NCBI GenBank assembly: GCA_020831865.1 | Contig: JAFIFT010000021.1 | Coordinates: forward strand, 1-64,000 | From: Legionellaceae bacterium | GTDB taxonomy: Bacteria; Pseudomonadota; Gammaproteobacteria; Legionellales; Legionellaceae | Direction of reading: 5' to 3' | DNA: 64,000 nt | In this document: positions 46,601 to 55,697 of the stretch, in pieces | Numbering within the stretch: position 1 is the stretch's first letter | How the letters are laid out: every line of letters begins with the position of its first letter | Notes under the pieces: model-generated | Databases searched by the model: none | Seen by the model: the letters and a program-made list of their open reading frames with translations, nothing else | What the model was told of the DNA's origin: nothing | Program-made: the position numbers and the translations under genes

Positions 46601-49600
46601 TCATCATCAAATCCCTCCTACCCTGCATTTTAACGAAGCCAACCCTGATTTAAACCTCGATAAAAGCCCTTTTTATGTAAATACAGACTTAGTAAACTGG
46701 CGCAGTAAGAAAAAAAATCGTTACGCTGCGGTCAGTGCTTTTGGCATGGGTGGGACCAATGCTCATGTTATTATTGGGGAGCATCGCCCCCCCCCTGCCA
46801 AGATCAATGATACGGAAATACATATTATGCCCGTATCTGCCAAAACCCTGCCCTCACTGGAACACAATAAAGAGCGGCTGTTGCATTTTTTAAAGTCAGG
46901 CAAAAACGAGGTAAGCCCCTCCTACCTCAATGATGTTTCCTATACCTTACAACAAGGACGAAAAGCGTTTAAATACCGGACCTTTGGCATAGGGAGAACC
47001 CTGGATGAGTGTGAGCAGGACATCCAGCAACGCGAGATTACCGACTCCATTGATGCCCGCTTTTCCGAGTTAATCTTTATGTTCCCGGGACAAGGCATGC
47101 AGTATTATGGCATGGGGGCACAACTGAAAAATAAAAACTCCCTGTTTTCACAAACCGTTGAGCAATGCGTTCAATTGGCCAATCCCTATTTAAATACAAA
47201 CCTTTGGGATCTGATTACCGATCCGAAAAACCCCGCGCTCCATCAAACGCAATATGCGCAACCCGCTCTGTTTATTATGGAGTATGCCCTTGCCAAACTC
47301 CTCATTCATTATCGCTTAACGCCCGCCGCCTACATTGGTCATAGTATCGGTGAATATGTGGCGGCCTGCCTGTCAGGTGTGTTTAGTCTGGAAGATGCCA
47401 TTGCCCTGGTTTGCCAACGCGGCATGCTGATGTCGAGTGCGTCACCAGGTGCCATGCTAAGCATCGAATGCACCCGTGATGAGTTTCTGGCACTCCAGAA
47501 AACGCATGATGTTGATTTAGCCCTGCATAATGGATTTAACCGATGTGTCGCGGCAGGTTCCTTTGCCGAGATAGACAAACTGAAACAGTTTCTACAGCAA
47601 AAAGCGAAAAAAGCGCACAAGCTCAACGTTAGCCACGCCTTTCATAGTCGCTTGATGAACACGATTGAAGCCCAGTTTATTGAACTCTTTGATAACATCA
47701 CGCTACACCCACCCCATACCCCATATATCTCCAATGTTACCGGGAATTGGATATCCAGCTCCGAAGCGATGGATCCGCAATATTGGTTCCAGCACCTCAG
47801 GCAAACGGTTCAGTTATACCAGGGCTTTGAAAATATCCTCAAAGACAAACAACCTTTTTTGGTGGAAATCGGTCCCGGCAACAGTATGAGTGTACTGCTC
47901 CGTCAGTGCGCACGACATTTGGGAAAAACACCGATAACCCTCAGTACACTGCCTGGCCAACCATCGACAAAGGATGAGTGGTATAGCGTGCTAGACGCAA
48001 TAGGTACGCTTTGGCAGCATGGATGCCATATCGAATGGTCAAAACTGCATGGACAGCAGCAGGGCCGACTGATTTCCCTGCCAACCTATGCTTTTGATAA
48101 GCAGCGATATTGGCTTGAGCCCGATTGCGAAGCTGATGCCCTGCTGCCCGCCCAAACCTCCTTATACCATGCGGTCTGGTATAGAGAAAATCAGAGTTGC
48201 AGGGATTTTGACATCCCGGATAAAGAGGAATGTTGCTGGATTATTTTTAAAACCACTGATCAGGGTATTAGCGAACAAATACAATTTGAATTAGGCGATC
48301 ATCAAATCCAACCCATTATCGTAGAACATGGTGCGGCCTTTCAACACACAAACAACCATCACTATCTCATCAATTTTGCAGACAAAGAACATTACAAAAC
48401 CCTGTTGCAGGCGATTAAAGGGGATTATAAAAAAGTCTACATTCTCCATACCGCGTCGCTTCACTCAGATACCGATGGCACTGATATCGCAGATCTTGAT
48501 TTTAGTTTTTACAGCGGCCTGTACCTCACCCAATCCTATTATCAAACCTTTGGTGATAGCATCCCCTTACACCTGTTTTTTTTCACCAGCGGGACGCAAC
48601 GTATTTTCGGTACGGAAAACATGATGCCACTAAACGCCAGCCTGCTCGGAATAGCCCTGGTCATAGGCGAAGAGCATGCCAATTATCACTGCCTTGTTGT
48701 CGATATCGAAGACCATGCCGCTTTTCCTGCTCCTATCCTGCCCGCACTTTACCACTATAATGCACAGCAGCAGGGTAAAACACAAACCCAGCGTGTCTTG
48801 GCCTACCGACAAAACCATTTCTGGCGTAAAGACTTCATCCCATTGACGATGACCTCAGAAAAAACAAAATTACGCCACCAGGGCGTGTATTTGTTCTCTG
48901 GTGGTACAGGCGGCATAGCGCTGAGTCTTTGTCACTCGATAGCCAAAGAAGTGCAATCGCCTGTGTGTATTCTCGTTTCCCGAAATGCAACTGAGTTTGC
49001 AAAGCACTATCATCAGTGGTTGCAGGATGAGACGCATCCGAAATTCACCCATGCAAAACTGTTAAAAAAGGTTTTGGATCTAGGCGCGACTGTTGATTTT
49101 TATGATGCCGATATCGGAGCACCGGATTCGCTCCATCCCGTTATCGAAACGATATTAAAAAAATATCCCACCATTAACGGGCTGATTCATACGGCAGGTT
49201 TGCCCGGTGGCGGCTTGCTTCAACTCAAACAAAATGATGACATATCTAAAGTATTTCAAGCAAAAGTTCAAGGCACTATTAATCTGGCACGTGCCCTCAA
49301 ACCGGTAAAAACAAACTTTGTGCTGTTGTGTTCTTCTATCGTGAGTATTGTTGGAGAACCAGGCCAATCCGATTACACCGCAGCAAATGCTTGTCTCGAT
49401 GCATTTGCGGAAAGTAATCTGTTTAATAGTGAGTCCACGATGAGTGTCTGCTGGAACACTTGGCGTGATATTGGCATGGCCTGGCAGAAGGGACATGATG
49501 ATATGGGCTACTTTGAGAGAGGAAACGATATCAGCCCGGAGACAGGACAACAAAAATTTTTAGAGGTATTAAAACAACATCATGCCCAAGTCATTGTCTC

Positions 49601-50654
49601 GAACAAACCCATTGATAAACTCAACCGCGCCATCCATCAAAAGAGCGTCCCCCCCCGTTTTAATAAAACGAATGTATCACGCTCTACACTCAATTTAAGC
49701 AGCCAGGCGTCACCACCAAAAGACGAGTTTGAAAAAGAAATCGTCACTGTATGGCAAGTCGAACTCGGAATTGACGACATTGGCCGACATGATAATTTTT
49801 TTGACTTAGGAGGGCATTCCTTAAAAGCATTAGCGATAATAGAAAAATTAAATCGAAAATTTAACAGTACCATCAGTATTAACCATACCTATGAAGCACC
49901 AACCCCAGCCTCTCTCGCGACATTAATACGCAGGTCCCTGGCAACACCAAATAAATCCGAGATCGTGGTCAACCTGAAGAAAACCGACAGCGCAGTATCC
50001 AATGTGTTTCTTTGTCATCCTATTAGTGGCATGCTGCAATGCTTTGAGCATCTTGTACCACATTTCCCGGATCATATTGCGGTATATGGCTTACAAGACC
50101 CCAGCATTAGTAAGGATACGCTTATTTTTGACAATATCCACGATATGGCCAAAGCCTATCAGCACGCCATACAATCCATTCAGCCACATGGCCCCTATCA
50201 TTTCGTAGGCTATTCCTTTGGTGGCTCGGTATTATATGAAGTGGCACATTTGCTCATGGAGCAAAGAGAAAAAATAGACACTCTTATTCTGATTGATAGC
50301 TGGGCAACCTTACCTAATGTTTTTGACGAAAAAGAAACATTTCATAGCCTGTTTCAGGATTATCAATCTTATTTATCGGAAAGATTGATCACACAGGCCT
50401 GGCAGCGCGTACAAATGCTTAAAAATTACCACCCTACTAATTTAGCGCAACCATTGATATTATTGAAGGCAAACAAACTATTGGATTTTTATAAAGAAGT
50501 CGAGAATCCTACCAATGGATGGAATCGTGTCAATTCCGGTGCGATCTCTGTTTGGGAGGTCGATGGCGATCATGAGACCATGCTCAATAAAGTAAACAGT
50601 CAAACGATAGGCTTCAAGCTCTTGGAAATCCTTAACATCAATAGAATAGAGTAG
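43683..50654 (+). CDS. Hybrid NRPS-PKS megasynthase A-PCP-KS-AT-KR-ACP-TE
   Basis: The 2323-residue enzyme starts at GTG with GGAAA upstream. Order: adenylation (about 10-510; YTSGTTG at 157, NGYGPTEATC at 298, GKVDK with Lys501); carrier Ser557 in LGANSL; ketosynthase (615-1035; Cys779, His915, His955); acyltransferase (Ser1221 in GHSIGEY, HAFH at 1318, the malonyl signature); ketoreductase (SGGTGGI at 1739, Ser1885, Tyr1898); carrier Ser2046 in LGGHSL; thioesterase (Ser2178 in GYSFGG, His2297). All catalytic residues are present. No condensation, dehydratase or enoylreductase domain. One amino acid should be loaded, extended once with malonyl, reduced and released, giving a 4-amino-3-hydroxy acid or a cyclised form. 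A phosphopantetheinyl transferase must be encoded elsewhere. Confidence 0.93.
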   Translation: MDKNKYLSSSVAQVFEQQVKKNPNAIAVEEQHKSLSYASLNASANRLAAWLQKRGIQHGDIVAVLLEPGIDFISMILAIIKTGASYLPIDAAAPPNRQKTILEESRPAALIGSHLLPWLETPTAQFLNKNIHLESIAYSSHNPQVIITPDSAFYTMYTSGTTGRPKGIVVPHQAILNLMKIENTVQLKPGDRSSQTCSLAFDGSSFEIWSALLNGATMVIVDQEERINPEKFASFLRQKEINFSFLPTSFFHHLIHISPEILNPLSSIMVGGEALRADLVVALLEYRNSINHPLRLINGYGPTEATCYVTRNILTEKDAHLSHDALTNIGEPVKNAKAYILNADHQLDDEGELYVSGVNLALGYYKSPELNQKTFVDNPYSEESLFQKMYKTGDKVRRLDDGKLFYLGRLDEQVKIGGFRIYLNEIEECLVSHPMIHLAAVSVETNESQHKLLTAYLIANQENQSIHAEEIREYLSHKLPPYMLPVKYVLLESFPLTSIGKVDKKKLNEVPHIDLTCHIDTIEEYEIEKSIKTIWCRLLGVASIDVNKNIFDLGANSLLLAEATNQINQALKTQIKISDVLAYPTTRKLSDFIEGHTTISGRGAPQEKVLNRKLAVVGLSCRFPGADSVEEFWNNLCTGQHSITRFDQEALQTRPTADNDVPCRGILKDIESFDAHFFGFNPADATITDPQQRLFLECSWEALESAGIVPDDNQPTSISVFSGMLESSYLKSHLLKNNWFVQHVDAFHQRLATSTEVMATQLSYRLNLTGRSINTNTACSTGLVTIIQACEDLMNGACDVAIAGAASIAVPQAQGYPYHKGSITSPDGVCRPFSSEANGTVFSNGVGVVVLKRLEDAKRDQNPIYAVIEGYGMNNDGSDKLGYTAPSVSGQSQCIISAIEASGVAAEDIEYVEAHGTATALGDVIEIESLTKAYRAFTNEKNYCAIGSVKGNIGHLDIAAGMAGFIKAVLCTYHHQIPPTLHFNEANPDLNLDKSPFYVNTDLVNWRSKKKNRYAAVSAFGMGGTNAHVIIGEHRPPPAKINDTEIHIMPVSAKTLPSLEHNKERLLHFLKSGKNEVSPSYLNDVSYTLQQGRKAFKYRTFGIGRTLDECEQDIQQREITDSIDARFSELIFMFPGQGMQYYGMGAQLKNKNSLFSQTVEQCVQLANPYLNTNLWDLITDPKNPALHQTQYAQPALFIMEYALAKLLIHYRLTPAAYIGHSIGEYVAACLSGVFSLEDAIALVCQRGMLMSSASPGAMLSIECTRDEFLALQKTHDVDLALHNGFNRCVAAGSFAEIDKLKQFLQQKAKKAHKLNVSHAFHSRLMNTIEAQFIELFDNITLHPPHTPYISNVTGNWISSSEAMDPQYWFQHLRQTVQLYQGFENILKDKQPFLVEIGPGNSMSVLLRQCARHLGKTPITLSTLPGQPSTKDEWYSVLDAIGTLWQHGCHIEWSKLHGQQQGRLISLPTYAFDKQRYWLEPDCEADALLPAQTSLYHAVWYRENQSCRDFDIPDKEECCWIIFKTTDQGISEQIQFELGDHQIQPIIVEHGAAFQHTNNHHYLINFADKEHYKTLLQAIKGDYKKVYILHTASLHSDTDGTDIADLDFSFYSGLYLTQSYYQTFGDSIPLHLFFFTSGTQRIFGTENMMPLNASLLGIALVIGEEHANYHCLVVDIEDHAAFPAPILPALYHYNAQQQGKTQTQRVLAYRQNHFWRKDFIPLTMTSEKTKLRHQGVYLFSGGTGGIALSLCHSIAKEVQSPVCILVSRNATEFAKHYHQWLQDETHPKFTHAKLLKKVLDLGATVDFYDADIGAPDSLHPVIETILKKYPTINGLIHTAGLPGGGLLQLKQNDDISKVFQAKVQGTINLARALKPVKTNFVLLCSSIVSIVGEPGQSDYTAANACLDAFAESNLFNSESTMSVCWNTWRDIGMAWQKGHDDMGYFERGNDISPETGQQKFLEVLKQHHAQVIVSNKPIDKLNRAIHQKSVPPRFNKTNVSRSTLNLSSQASPPKDEFEKEIVTVWQVELGIDDIGRHDNFFDLGGHSLKALAIIEKLNRKFNSTISINHTYEAPTPASLATLIRRSLATPNKSEIVVNLKKTDSAVSNVFLCHPISGMLQCFEHLVPHFPDHIAVYGLQDPSISKDTLIFDNIHDMAKAYQHAIQSIQPHGPYHFVGYSFGGSVLYEVAHLLMEQREKIDTLILIDSWATLPNVFDEKETFHSLFQDYQSYLSERLITQAWQRVQMLKNYHPTNLAQPLILLKANKLLDFYKEVENPTNGWNRVNSGAISVWEVDGDHETMLNKVNSQTIGFKLLEILNINRIE

Positions 50655-50662
50655 ATCACTAA

Positions 50663-53101
50663 ATGGGCGATATATCACACTTTACCCGCGCCGAGCTTCA
50701 GGGGATCATTAAAATCTGTAATAAGATGGGGGATATCGTTTTTTTACTGGATGCACATTTACACATCATCGAACACGGAGATGCCGCCTATGACTTTCTT
50801 CATCTTCCCCAGTCCAACCCCATCATACAGCAGGCGTTGCCTGAACTTTTAAACTCACGACACATTGCTCAAATAATAGACTTACAAGGCAATTGTTTAA
50901 ATAGCGATACCATTACAACTACGGATAAAATGTGGGGTTGGTCCAGTTACCCCATCACGACCGATGGTAGCTCGAAGCAGTATACTTTGTTAATTGGAAA
51001 ACTCATAAAGCAAGATCCCCGGGTCAATAAAACCATTCAAAATTTTGCCTTTAATTTTACAGGTCATGAATATGATGCCAGCATCTCTGATGCCGAATAT
51101 ATTAAAGAAATGGAGCATTACCTTACCAGCATTATCAATAAAATCCCCTGCATTATTTACTGGAAAAATAAGGCGCTACAATACGTAGGCTGCAATGACA
51201 TGGCAAGAACGTTTGTTGACATCCCCTCTCGCGATGCCATCATTGGTATGACAGATTATGAACTTTTCGATGACCAGGCACTGGCTGACAGTTATCGTAA
51301 GGATGATGCACAGGTCTTAAAAACAGGTATTCCTATCTTAAATCAAAAAAGCCGTTTAATCACCCGGGATGGAAGAACCCTGCATACTCTGGTCAGCAAA
51401 GCCCCTATCAAAAGAATATCAGGAGACATCGCTGGTGTTGTTGGGATTACCGTAGATGTGACCGAGCAAGTTGAGCTCTCTGAAAAATTACAAATTGCCA
51501 AGGAAAAGGTAGAAGTAGCCAGTCGTGCCAAATCTGAATTTATCGCCAATATGAGCCACGATATCAGAACGCCCCTATCCGGCATTATTGGTATCGCCAG
51601 TATTTTAGAAGACGAAGCTCCGGATGAGAGCATCAAAGAATATGCCCATATGCTAAATATTAGCGGGGAGCAGTTGCTGTCTTTATTAAATAGTGTGCTT
51701 GAGCTGGTTTCAACCGGCTCATTAGGGAAGAAAAAACTTAATCTCAACCCCTTTAGCATTAAAGAACTTCTCAACAATATATTGGAATTGGAACGCCCCT
51801 CTTTAACGCTAAAAGATATTGCTTTTAAAATAGATATCGGAGCAAAGGTGCCTGATATTGTGATATCCGATAAAGAAAAGATTTACCGAATTTTATTAAA
51901 CCTTCTATCAAATGCCATTAAATTTACGCACGATGGCAGTATCAGTATTACCGTCAACCTGGTTGAAGCAAAAGAGAATGATATCAAACTGTGTTTTAAA
52001 GTCATTGATACCGGTATTGGCATTGCCAAAGACGATATCCACAAGGTTTTTGACCAGTTTTATCGTACCACGTCATCCTATGAGGGCAACTTCGATGGCT
52101 ATGGTGTTGGGTTGCATATCGCTCGTGAATATCTTGACCGGCTTAACGGTAACATTGAGATTGAGAGTGAAGTCGGTGTTGGTACCGCTATTTCTTTAAC
52201 GATCCCCATGAAACAGGCCGCGCTGTCCCAACCCATTGAAAGTGAGCTTGAAACCGTCTCCCCACGAAAAGATTCCAATATTGAAATTAAAACCAACCCC
52301 CAAGATGAAGACGCCTTTGTTTTGCTGGTTGAGGATAATTTTATTGCCAGAAAAACCGCAACCAATATTTTGACCAAAGCCGGTTGTCGTGTCATGCAGG
52401 CAGATACATCGGCTAAAGCCTTTGAATTATGCCAGAACCATCGTTTTGATTTCATATTATCTGATATTGGTCTGCCAGATTACTCTGGTCTTTTGCTGGC
52501 TCAACAGATTCGTATCTATGAGGAGGAAAATAACCTGGAACAGACTCCCATCATTGGTCTCTCCGCCCATACACAAAGTGAAACGATCGCCGATGCCAAG
52601 GCATCCGGCATGCTTGATTTGGCTGAAAAACCCCTTAAAACCAGATTAATTGAAAAATTAATTTATAAGTTTGGCCATTCCAAAACCAAATCTTCACCCT
52701 CCCCTGCTTCCGCTCAAAAAACCCCAACGCCAGAACAGGATGGGACATCCCAACAACCACTCTTTGATGCAGAACAAGCACTGGCTCAACTTGGCGACAG
52801 GCGAATTCTAAAGGAGCTTTTAGAGCACGTTGTCAAGGAAAGTATCGACACGGATATGGAACATATTGATGCGCACTATCACAGCAAGGATTGGGCAGCC
52901 TTCAAAAAGGCCATCCATAAATTTAAAAGTAACTGTCTCTACTGCGCGACCCCACAATTGCTTACTCTCACTCAAACACTTGAACATATGGCCGCGAACC
53001 CGGAAACAGAAAAAATCAGCTCCGTTTATGATGACTTTAAGCGAAGCTGTAGGGCTACAAAAAGGCATATCGAACAGTGGCTTGAGGAAAATAATAGGTA
53101 A
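50663..53101 (+). CDS. Hybrid sensor histidine kinase with REC and Hpt domains
   Basis: The 812-residue protein has no membrane segment. Order: an N-terminal PAS-like region (1-110), a PAS domain (about 155-275; KIPCIIYWKNKALQYVGCND), His299 in NMSHDIRTPLSG, a HATPase domain (DTGIGIAKDD, YGVGLHIARE), a receiver with Asp601 in ILSDIGLPDYSG, and a C-terminal Hpt with His752 in KAIHKFKSNC. This is a complete cytoplasmic phosphorelay. It starts 8 nt after the NRPS-PKS stop, so it is cotranscribed with the synthase and may sense its product or precursor. The output regulator is not in this operon. Confidence 0.92.
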   Translation: MGDISHFTRAELQGIIKICNKMGDIVFLLDAHLHIIEHGDAAYDFLHLPQSNPIIQQALPELLNSRHIAQIIDLQGNCLNSDTITTTDKMWGWSSYPITTDGSSKQYTLLIGKLIKQDPRVNKTIQNFAFNFTGHEYDASISDAEYIKEMEHYLTSIINKIPCIIYWKNKALQYVGCNDMARTFVDIPSRDAIIGMTDYELFDDQALADSYRKDDAQVLKTGIPILNQKSRLITRDGRTLHTLVSKAPIKRISGDIAGVVGITVDVTEQVELSEKLQIAKEKVEVASRAKSEFIANMSHDIRTPLSGIIGIASILEDEAPDESIKEYAHMLNISGEQLLSLLNSVLELVSTGSLGKKKLNLNPFSIKELLNNILELERPSLTLKDIAFKIDIGAKVPDIVISDKEKIYRILLNLLSNAIKFTHDGSISITVNLVEAKENDIKLCFKVIDTGIGIAKDDIHKVFDQFYRTTSSYEGNFDGYGVGLHIAREYLDRLNGNIEIESEVGVGTAISLTIPMKQAALSQPIESELETVSPRKDSNIEIKTNPQDEDAFVLLVEDNFIARKTATNILTKAGCRVMQADTSAKAFELCQNHRFDFILSDIGLPDYSGLLLAQQIRIYEEENNLEQTPIIGLSAHTQSETIADAKASGMLDLAEKPLKTRLIEKLIYKFGHSKTKSSPSPASAQKTPTPEQDGTSQQPLFDAEQALAQLGDRRILKELLEHVVKESIDTDMEHIDAHYHSKDWAAFKKAIHKFKSNCLYCATPQLLTLTQTLEHMAANPETEKISSVYDDFKRSCRATKRHIEQWLEENNR

Positions 53102-53155
53102 AAAAGCCAGTGCAAAATCAAGTATTCAAATAGTGAAACTCCTTACACACCACCG

Positions 53156-53566
53156 TCACGATGGATCCTGTAAGAACGGCTTTTTTCTCAATCGCTTGCG
53201 TTGACCCAATCTCGATTTGTCATCCAACGTTTTTTGCCGGGAGCGCCTTGAGCGTCGTTTCTTCTGGCGCTTTATCTTTTCCATTGCTTGTTGCGCTTTA
53301 GATTTTTCGTCACTCTGTGCGGTGTGTAATTTCTCACAAAGCCGCTCTCTGGCAAAGTAGCGGTTATCTTCGCGGCTCCTGGATTCCTGACATTTGATTT
53401 CCACGCCAGATGGTTGATGTTTCAAGTAGACTGTTGATGCTGTTTTATGCAACTTTTGACCGCCCCTGCCACTGCCCACGATAAATTTTTCAACGAGCTC
53501 CGCTTCGTGGATGTGCAGTTTTTCCATCTTTTCGGCCAATTTGTTCCACTTGTCTTTACTAATCAT
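53156..53566 (-). CDS. RF-1 domain GGQ protein, ribosome-rescue type
   Basis: The 136-residue protein has the release-factor catalytic loop VGSGRGGQKLHKTASTVYLK (about residues 31-50) with the GGQ that triggers peptidyl-tRNA hydrolysis. A basic C-terminal tail (KRQKKRRSRRSRQK and following) could enter the mRNA channel. It lacks a codon-reading domain. It thus resembles ArfB/C12orf65-type rescue factors, though ArfB identity itself is not certain. It converges with the hybrid-kinase gene, stops 55 nt apart, and appears monocistronic. Confidence 0.88.
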   Translation of the reverse strand: MISKDKWNKLAEKMEKLHIHEAELVEKFIVGSGRGGQKLHKTASTVYLKHQPSGVEIKCQESRSREDNRYFARERLCEKLHTAQSDEKSKAQQAMEKIKRQKKRRSRRSRQKTLDDKSRLGQRKRLRKKPFLQDPS

Positions 53567-53778
53567 ATCATTTCAGTCGTTAGCTCATATGCGTTACCCA
53601 TTCGATAGCATGGGCATGACGTCCAAACCGTCCCAGACCGTCTCACAACCACGGGAGGCATCAAACCTCTTCAGTGGTAATTTTGGCGCATCCCCGGGAG
53701 TCACTCGCGCACAGTGTAGACTCATGATAACGCATAATCTATACTCATGATATTATGATCGTTTTTCTATGATAGCCC

Positions 53779-54723
53779 ATGCTAATTAATTGCAGACACA
53801 ATGAGCTTCAAGCCTTGCGGGTGACGGGTCGGGTTTTCCTGCTTTTTCTGATCTATACCCTTAGTCTTGGGGTTATTGAGCATTATTATTTCGAGTTATT
53901 TCATCCCAATACCGCGACCATGATGGTGTTTGGTTCCGGTGTTGGCATTTTTTTGGCATTTCGAATTAACTGCGGCTATAACCGTTGGTGGGAAGCGCGG
54001 ATCATCTGGGGAAACCTGATTAATGAAGCGCGGAATTTTGGCTGTCAGGTCAGCGCCGCATTGACCAACCACCCCTTCACCCAAATGAGCGCAGAAGAAA
54101 AACAGTTTCAAAAAGAAATTATTTATAATTTTATAGGCTATGTTAATGCCCTCAGATTGCATCTTCGCCGCCAATCGCCATTAGACTGGGATCACGAGCT
54201 ATGGACACGCACAATCAATGGCATGACGTTTTTTTCCGAAGAAGAATGTCAGCGAATGCAACAAAAAACAAACAAACCGCTGCATATCCTGAGCTTGATC
54301 AATCATAAAGTATCCGCTTTTTTTACCAAGGAACCCGACCGGGAATTACGCTATCTGCATTTTATGCAACTCCTATCAACTTTTCACACTATTCAAGGCA
54401 TGTCTGAGCGTATAAAAAATACGGTTTTTCCGTGGGGCTATGCCTATTATACCTATCGCCTGGTTTGGCTGTTTGCCTTTTTACTTCCCCTGGGTTTGGT
54501 TCGTGGTCTTGAATGGGCCAACATCATGATATGTGCCATTATCTCTACCGTTTTCGTAACCATAGAACAAGTTGGCAGGAACCTGGATAACCCCTTCGAG
54601 CATTCATTTAATGACACCCCAATCAGTGCATTATGCCGCACGATTGAAATAGATTTATTACAGCAACTCAACGAACCGAATGTGCCAGAACCCCTGCAAC
54701 CGCAAAAGGGTATTCTCTTTTAA
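53779..54723 (+). CDS. Bestrophin-family membrane protein
   Basis: The 314-residue protein shows the bestrophin/UPF0187 core: FGSGVGIFLAFRINCGYNRW with the following EARIIWG at about residues 52-76. It has four hydrophobic segments in total and a soluble C-terminal part ending in FEHSFNDTPISALCRTIEI. Bacterial members form pentameric ion channels in the inner membrane. It is monocistronic, about 160 nt before the next plus-strand gene. Confidence 0.88.
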   Translation: MLINCRHNELQALRVTGRVFLLFLIYTLSLGVIEHYYFELFHPNTATMMVFGSGVGIFLAFRINCGYNRWWEARIIWGNLINEARNFGCQVSAALTNHPFTQMSAEEKQFQKEIIYNFIGYVNALRLHLRRQSPLDWDHELWTRTINGMTFFSEEECQRMQQKTNKPLHILSLINHKVSAFFTKEPDRELRYLHFMQLLSTFHTIQGMSERIKNTVFPWGYAYYTYRLVWLFAFLLPLGLVRGLEWANIMICAIISTVFVTIEQVGRNLDNPFEHSFNDTPISALCRTIEIDLLQQLNEPNVPEPLQPQKGILF

Positions 54724-54885
54724 GCCCGGCTCACGCTCACGGACGTAAACGCGCTATATTTCTCGCCCCAAAATAAAGGCTAGAACATGAGCATGGTATG
54801 ATGGGGATGGAGCACTGGTATCACCGTCTGGTTACACAATTGACTATTTAAAAGAACGCCCTCTTGCAAAATCGGAGCAACTGTC

Positions 54886-55428
54886 GTGAATAACACAATA
54901 TCCTGGCTTGTTCATTTCACAGCCTATTATCTATCATGGATAGGTTGTCTTTATTTTGCCAGCCTGGATCACCCCTATTTAAGCGCACTTTTTATTGTGG
55001 CTCTACTTATGCTTCAGATTATATGGCAAATGCGCCATGGCTTTTCCTGGAAAGCCGCATTTTGCTATGGCATGATGCTTGCCGCTCTTGGTGCGATAAC
55101 CGACAGTATTTGGATTTGGTTACATCTTATCTATTTTAAGGCAAATCCTTTTGATATGTATTTTGCACCGTTGTGGATCATAACGCTTTGGTTGAGCTTC
55201 GGCTTTAACCTCATTCTACTTTACTCAGCATATTTAAACCGCTATATGACTATAAGCGTCTTGACGTTATTCTCCATTCCTCTGGCATATTGGCTGGGTA
55301 TTCGCATCGGTGCAGCCGAGTCGACAGGTTCTGCTTCTCTGTTGTATGTGGTGCTGGGCGTCAGCTGGGCCATCCTCATTCCGCTGAGTCTGTCGGTGTT
55401 TAATCGTTTCAGAAATACATTGACATGA
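54886..55428 (+). CDS. DUF2878-like membrane protein
   Basis: The 180-residue protein has about five to six membrane segments and resembles DUF2878 proteins, including the motif GAITDSIWIWLHLI around residue 70. Start at GTG with GGAG 8 nt upstream. Function unknown. It precedes the giant ORF by 269 nt, too far for certain cotranscription. Confidence 0.75.
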   Translation: MNNTISWLVHFTAYYLSWIGCLYFASLDHPYLSALFIVALLMLQIIWQMRHGFSWKAAFCYGMMLAALGAITDSIWIWLHLIYFKANPFDMYFAPLWIITLWLSFGFNLILLYSAYLNRYMTISVLTLFSIPLAYWLGIRIGAAESTGSASLLYVVLGVSWAILIPLSLSVFNRFRNTLT

Positions 55429-55603
55429 TGCATAGGAATCAGTCTGGCAATACATCAAACGTGTTTGATTTAGATAAGGAAGATCATGAGGTAACCTACC
55501 ATATTTTAAAATTGACTCTATTTCAAAATATCTTTGTGATTTGCGCTTTTATCTTTCAGACATTTAACTTGTAAGAAATATCTCAATCTAGCTTGATATT
55601 TTA

Positions 55604-55633
55604 ACTATATCAGCGAGTTTTTCGTCAGTCCTG
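55604..55633 (+). repeat. 30-nt intergenic repeat, copy 2
   Basis: ACTATATCAGCGAGTTTTTC and the following GTCAGTCCTG match the copy at 26955-26984 in 27 of 30 positions, same orientation. It lies 65-95 nt before the start of the giant ORF, so it could be part of the leader or promoter. Confidence 0.65.
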
Positions 55634-55697
55634 TTAATATTGGAATAATGTAATTGTGCTATTGTTTAAACAAGGATATACCATTATAGAGATACGT

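Noticed and set aside
48150-48840. Possible dehydratase domain between AT and KR in the synthase
   Set aside because: No HxxxGxxxxP motif is visible; the region looks like the structural half of the ketoreductase.
55634-55650. Possible PmrA box before the giant ORF (TTAATATTGGAATAATG)
   Set aside because: Only the first half matches; the second TTAA core is broken, so I do not claim it.
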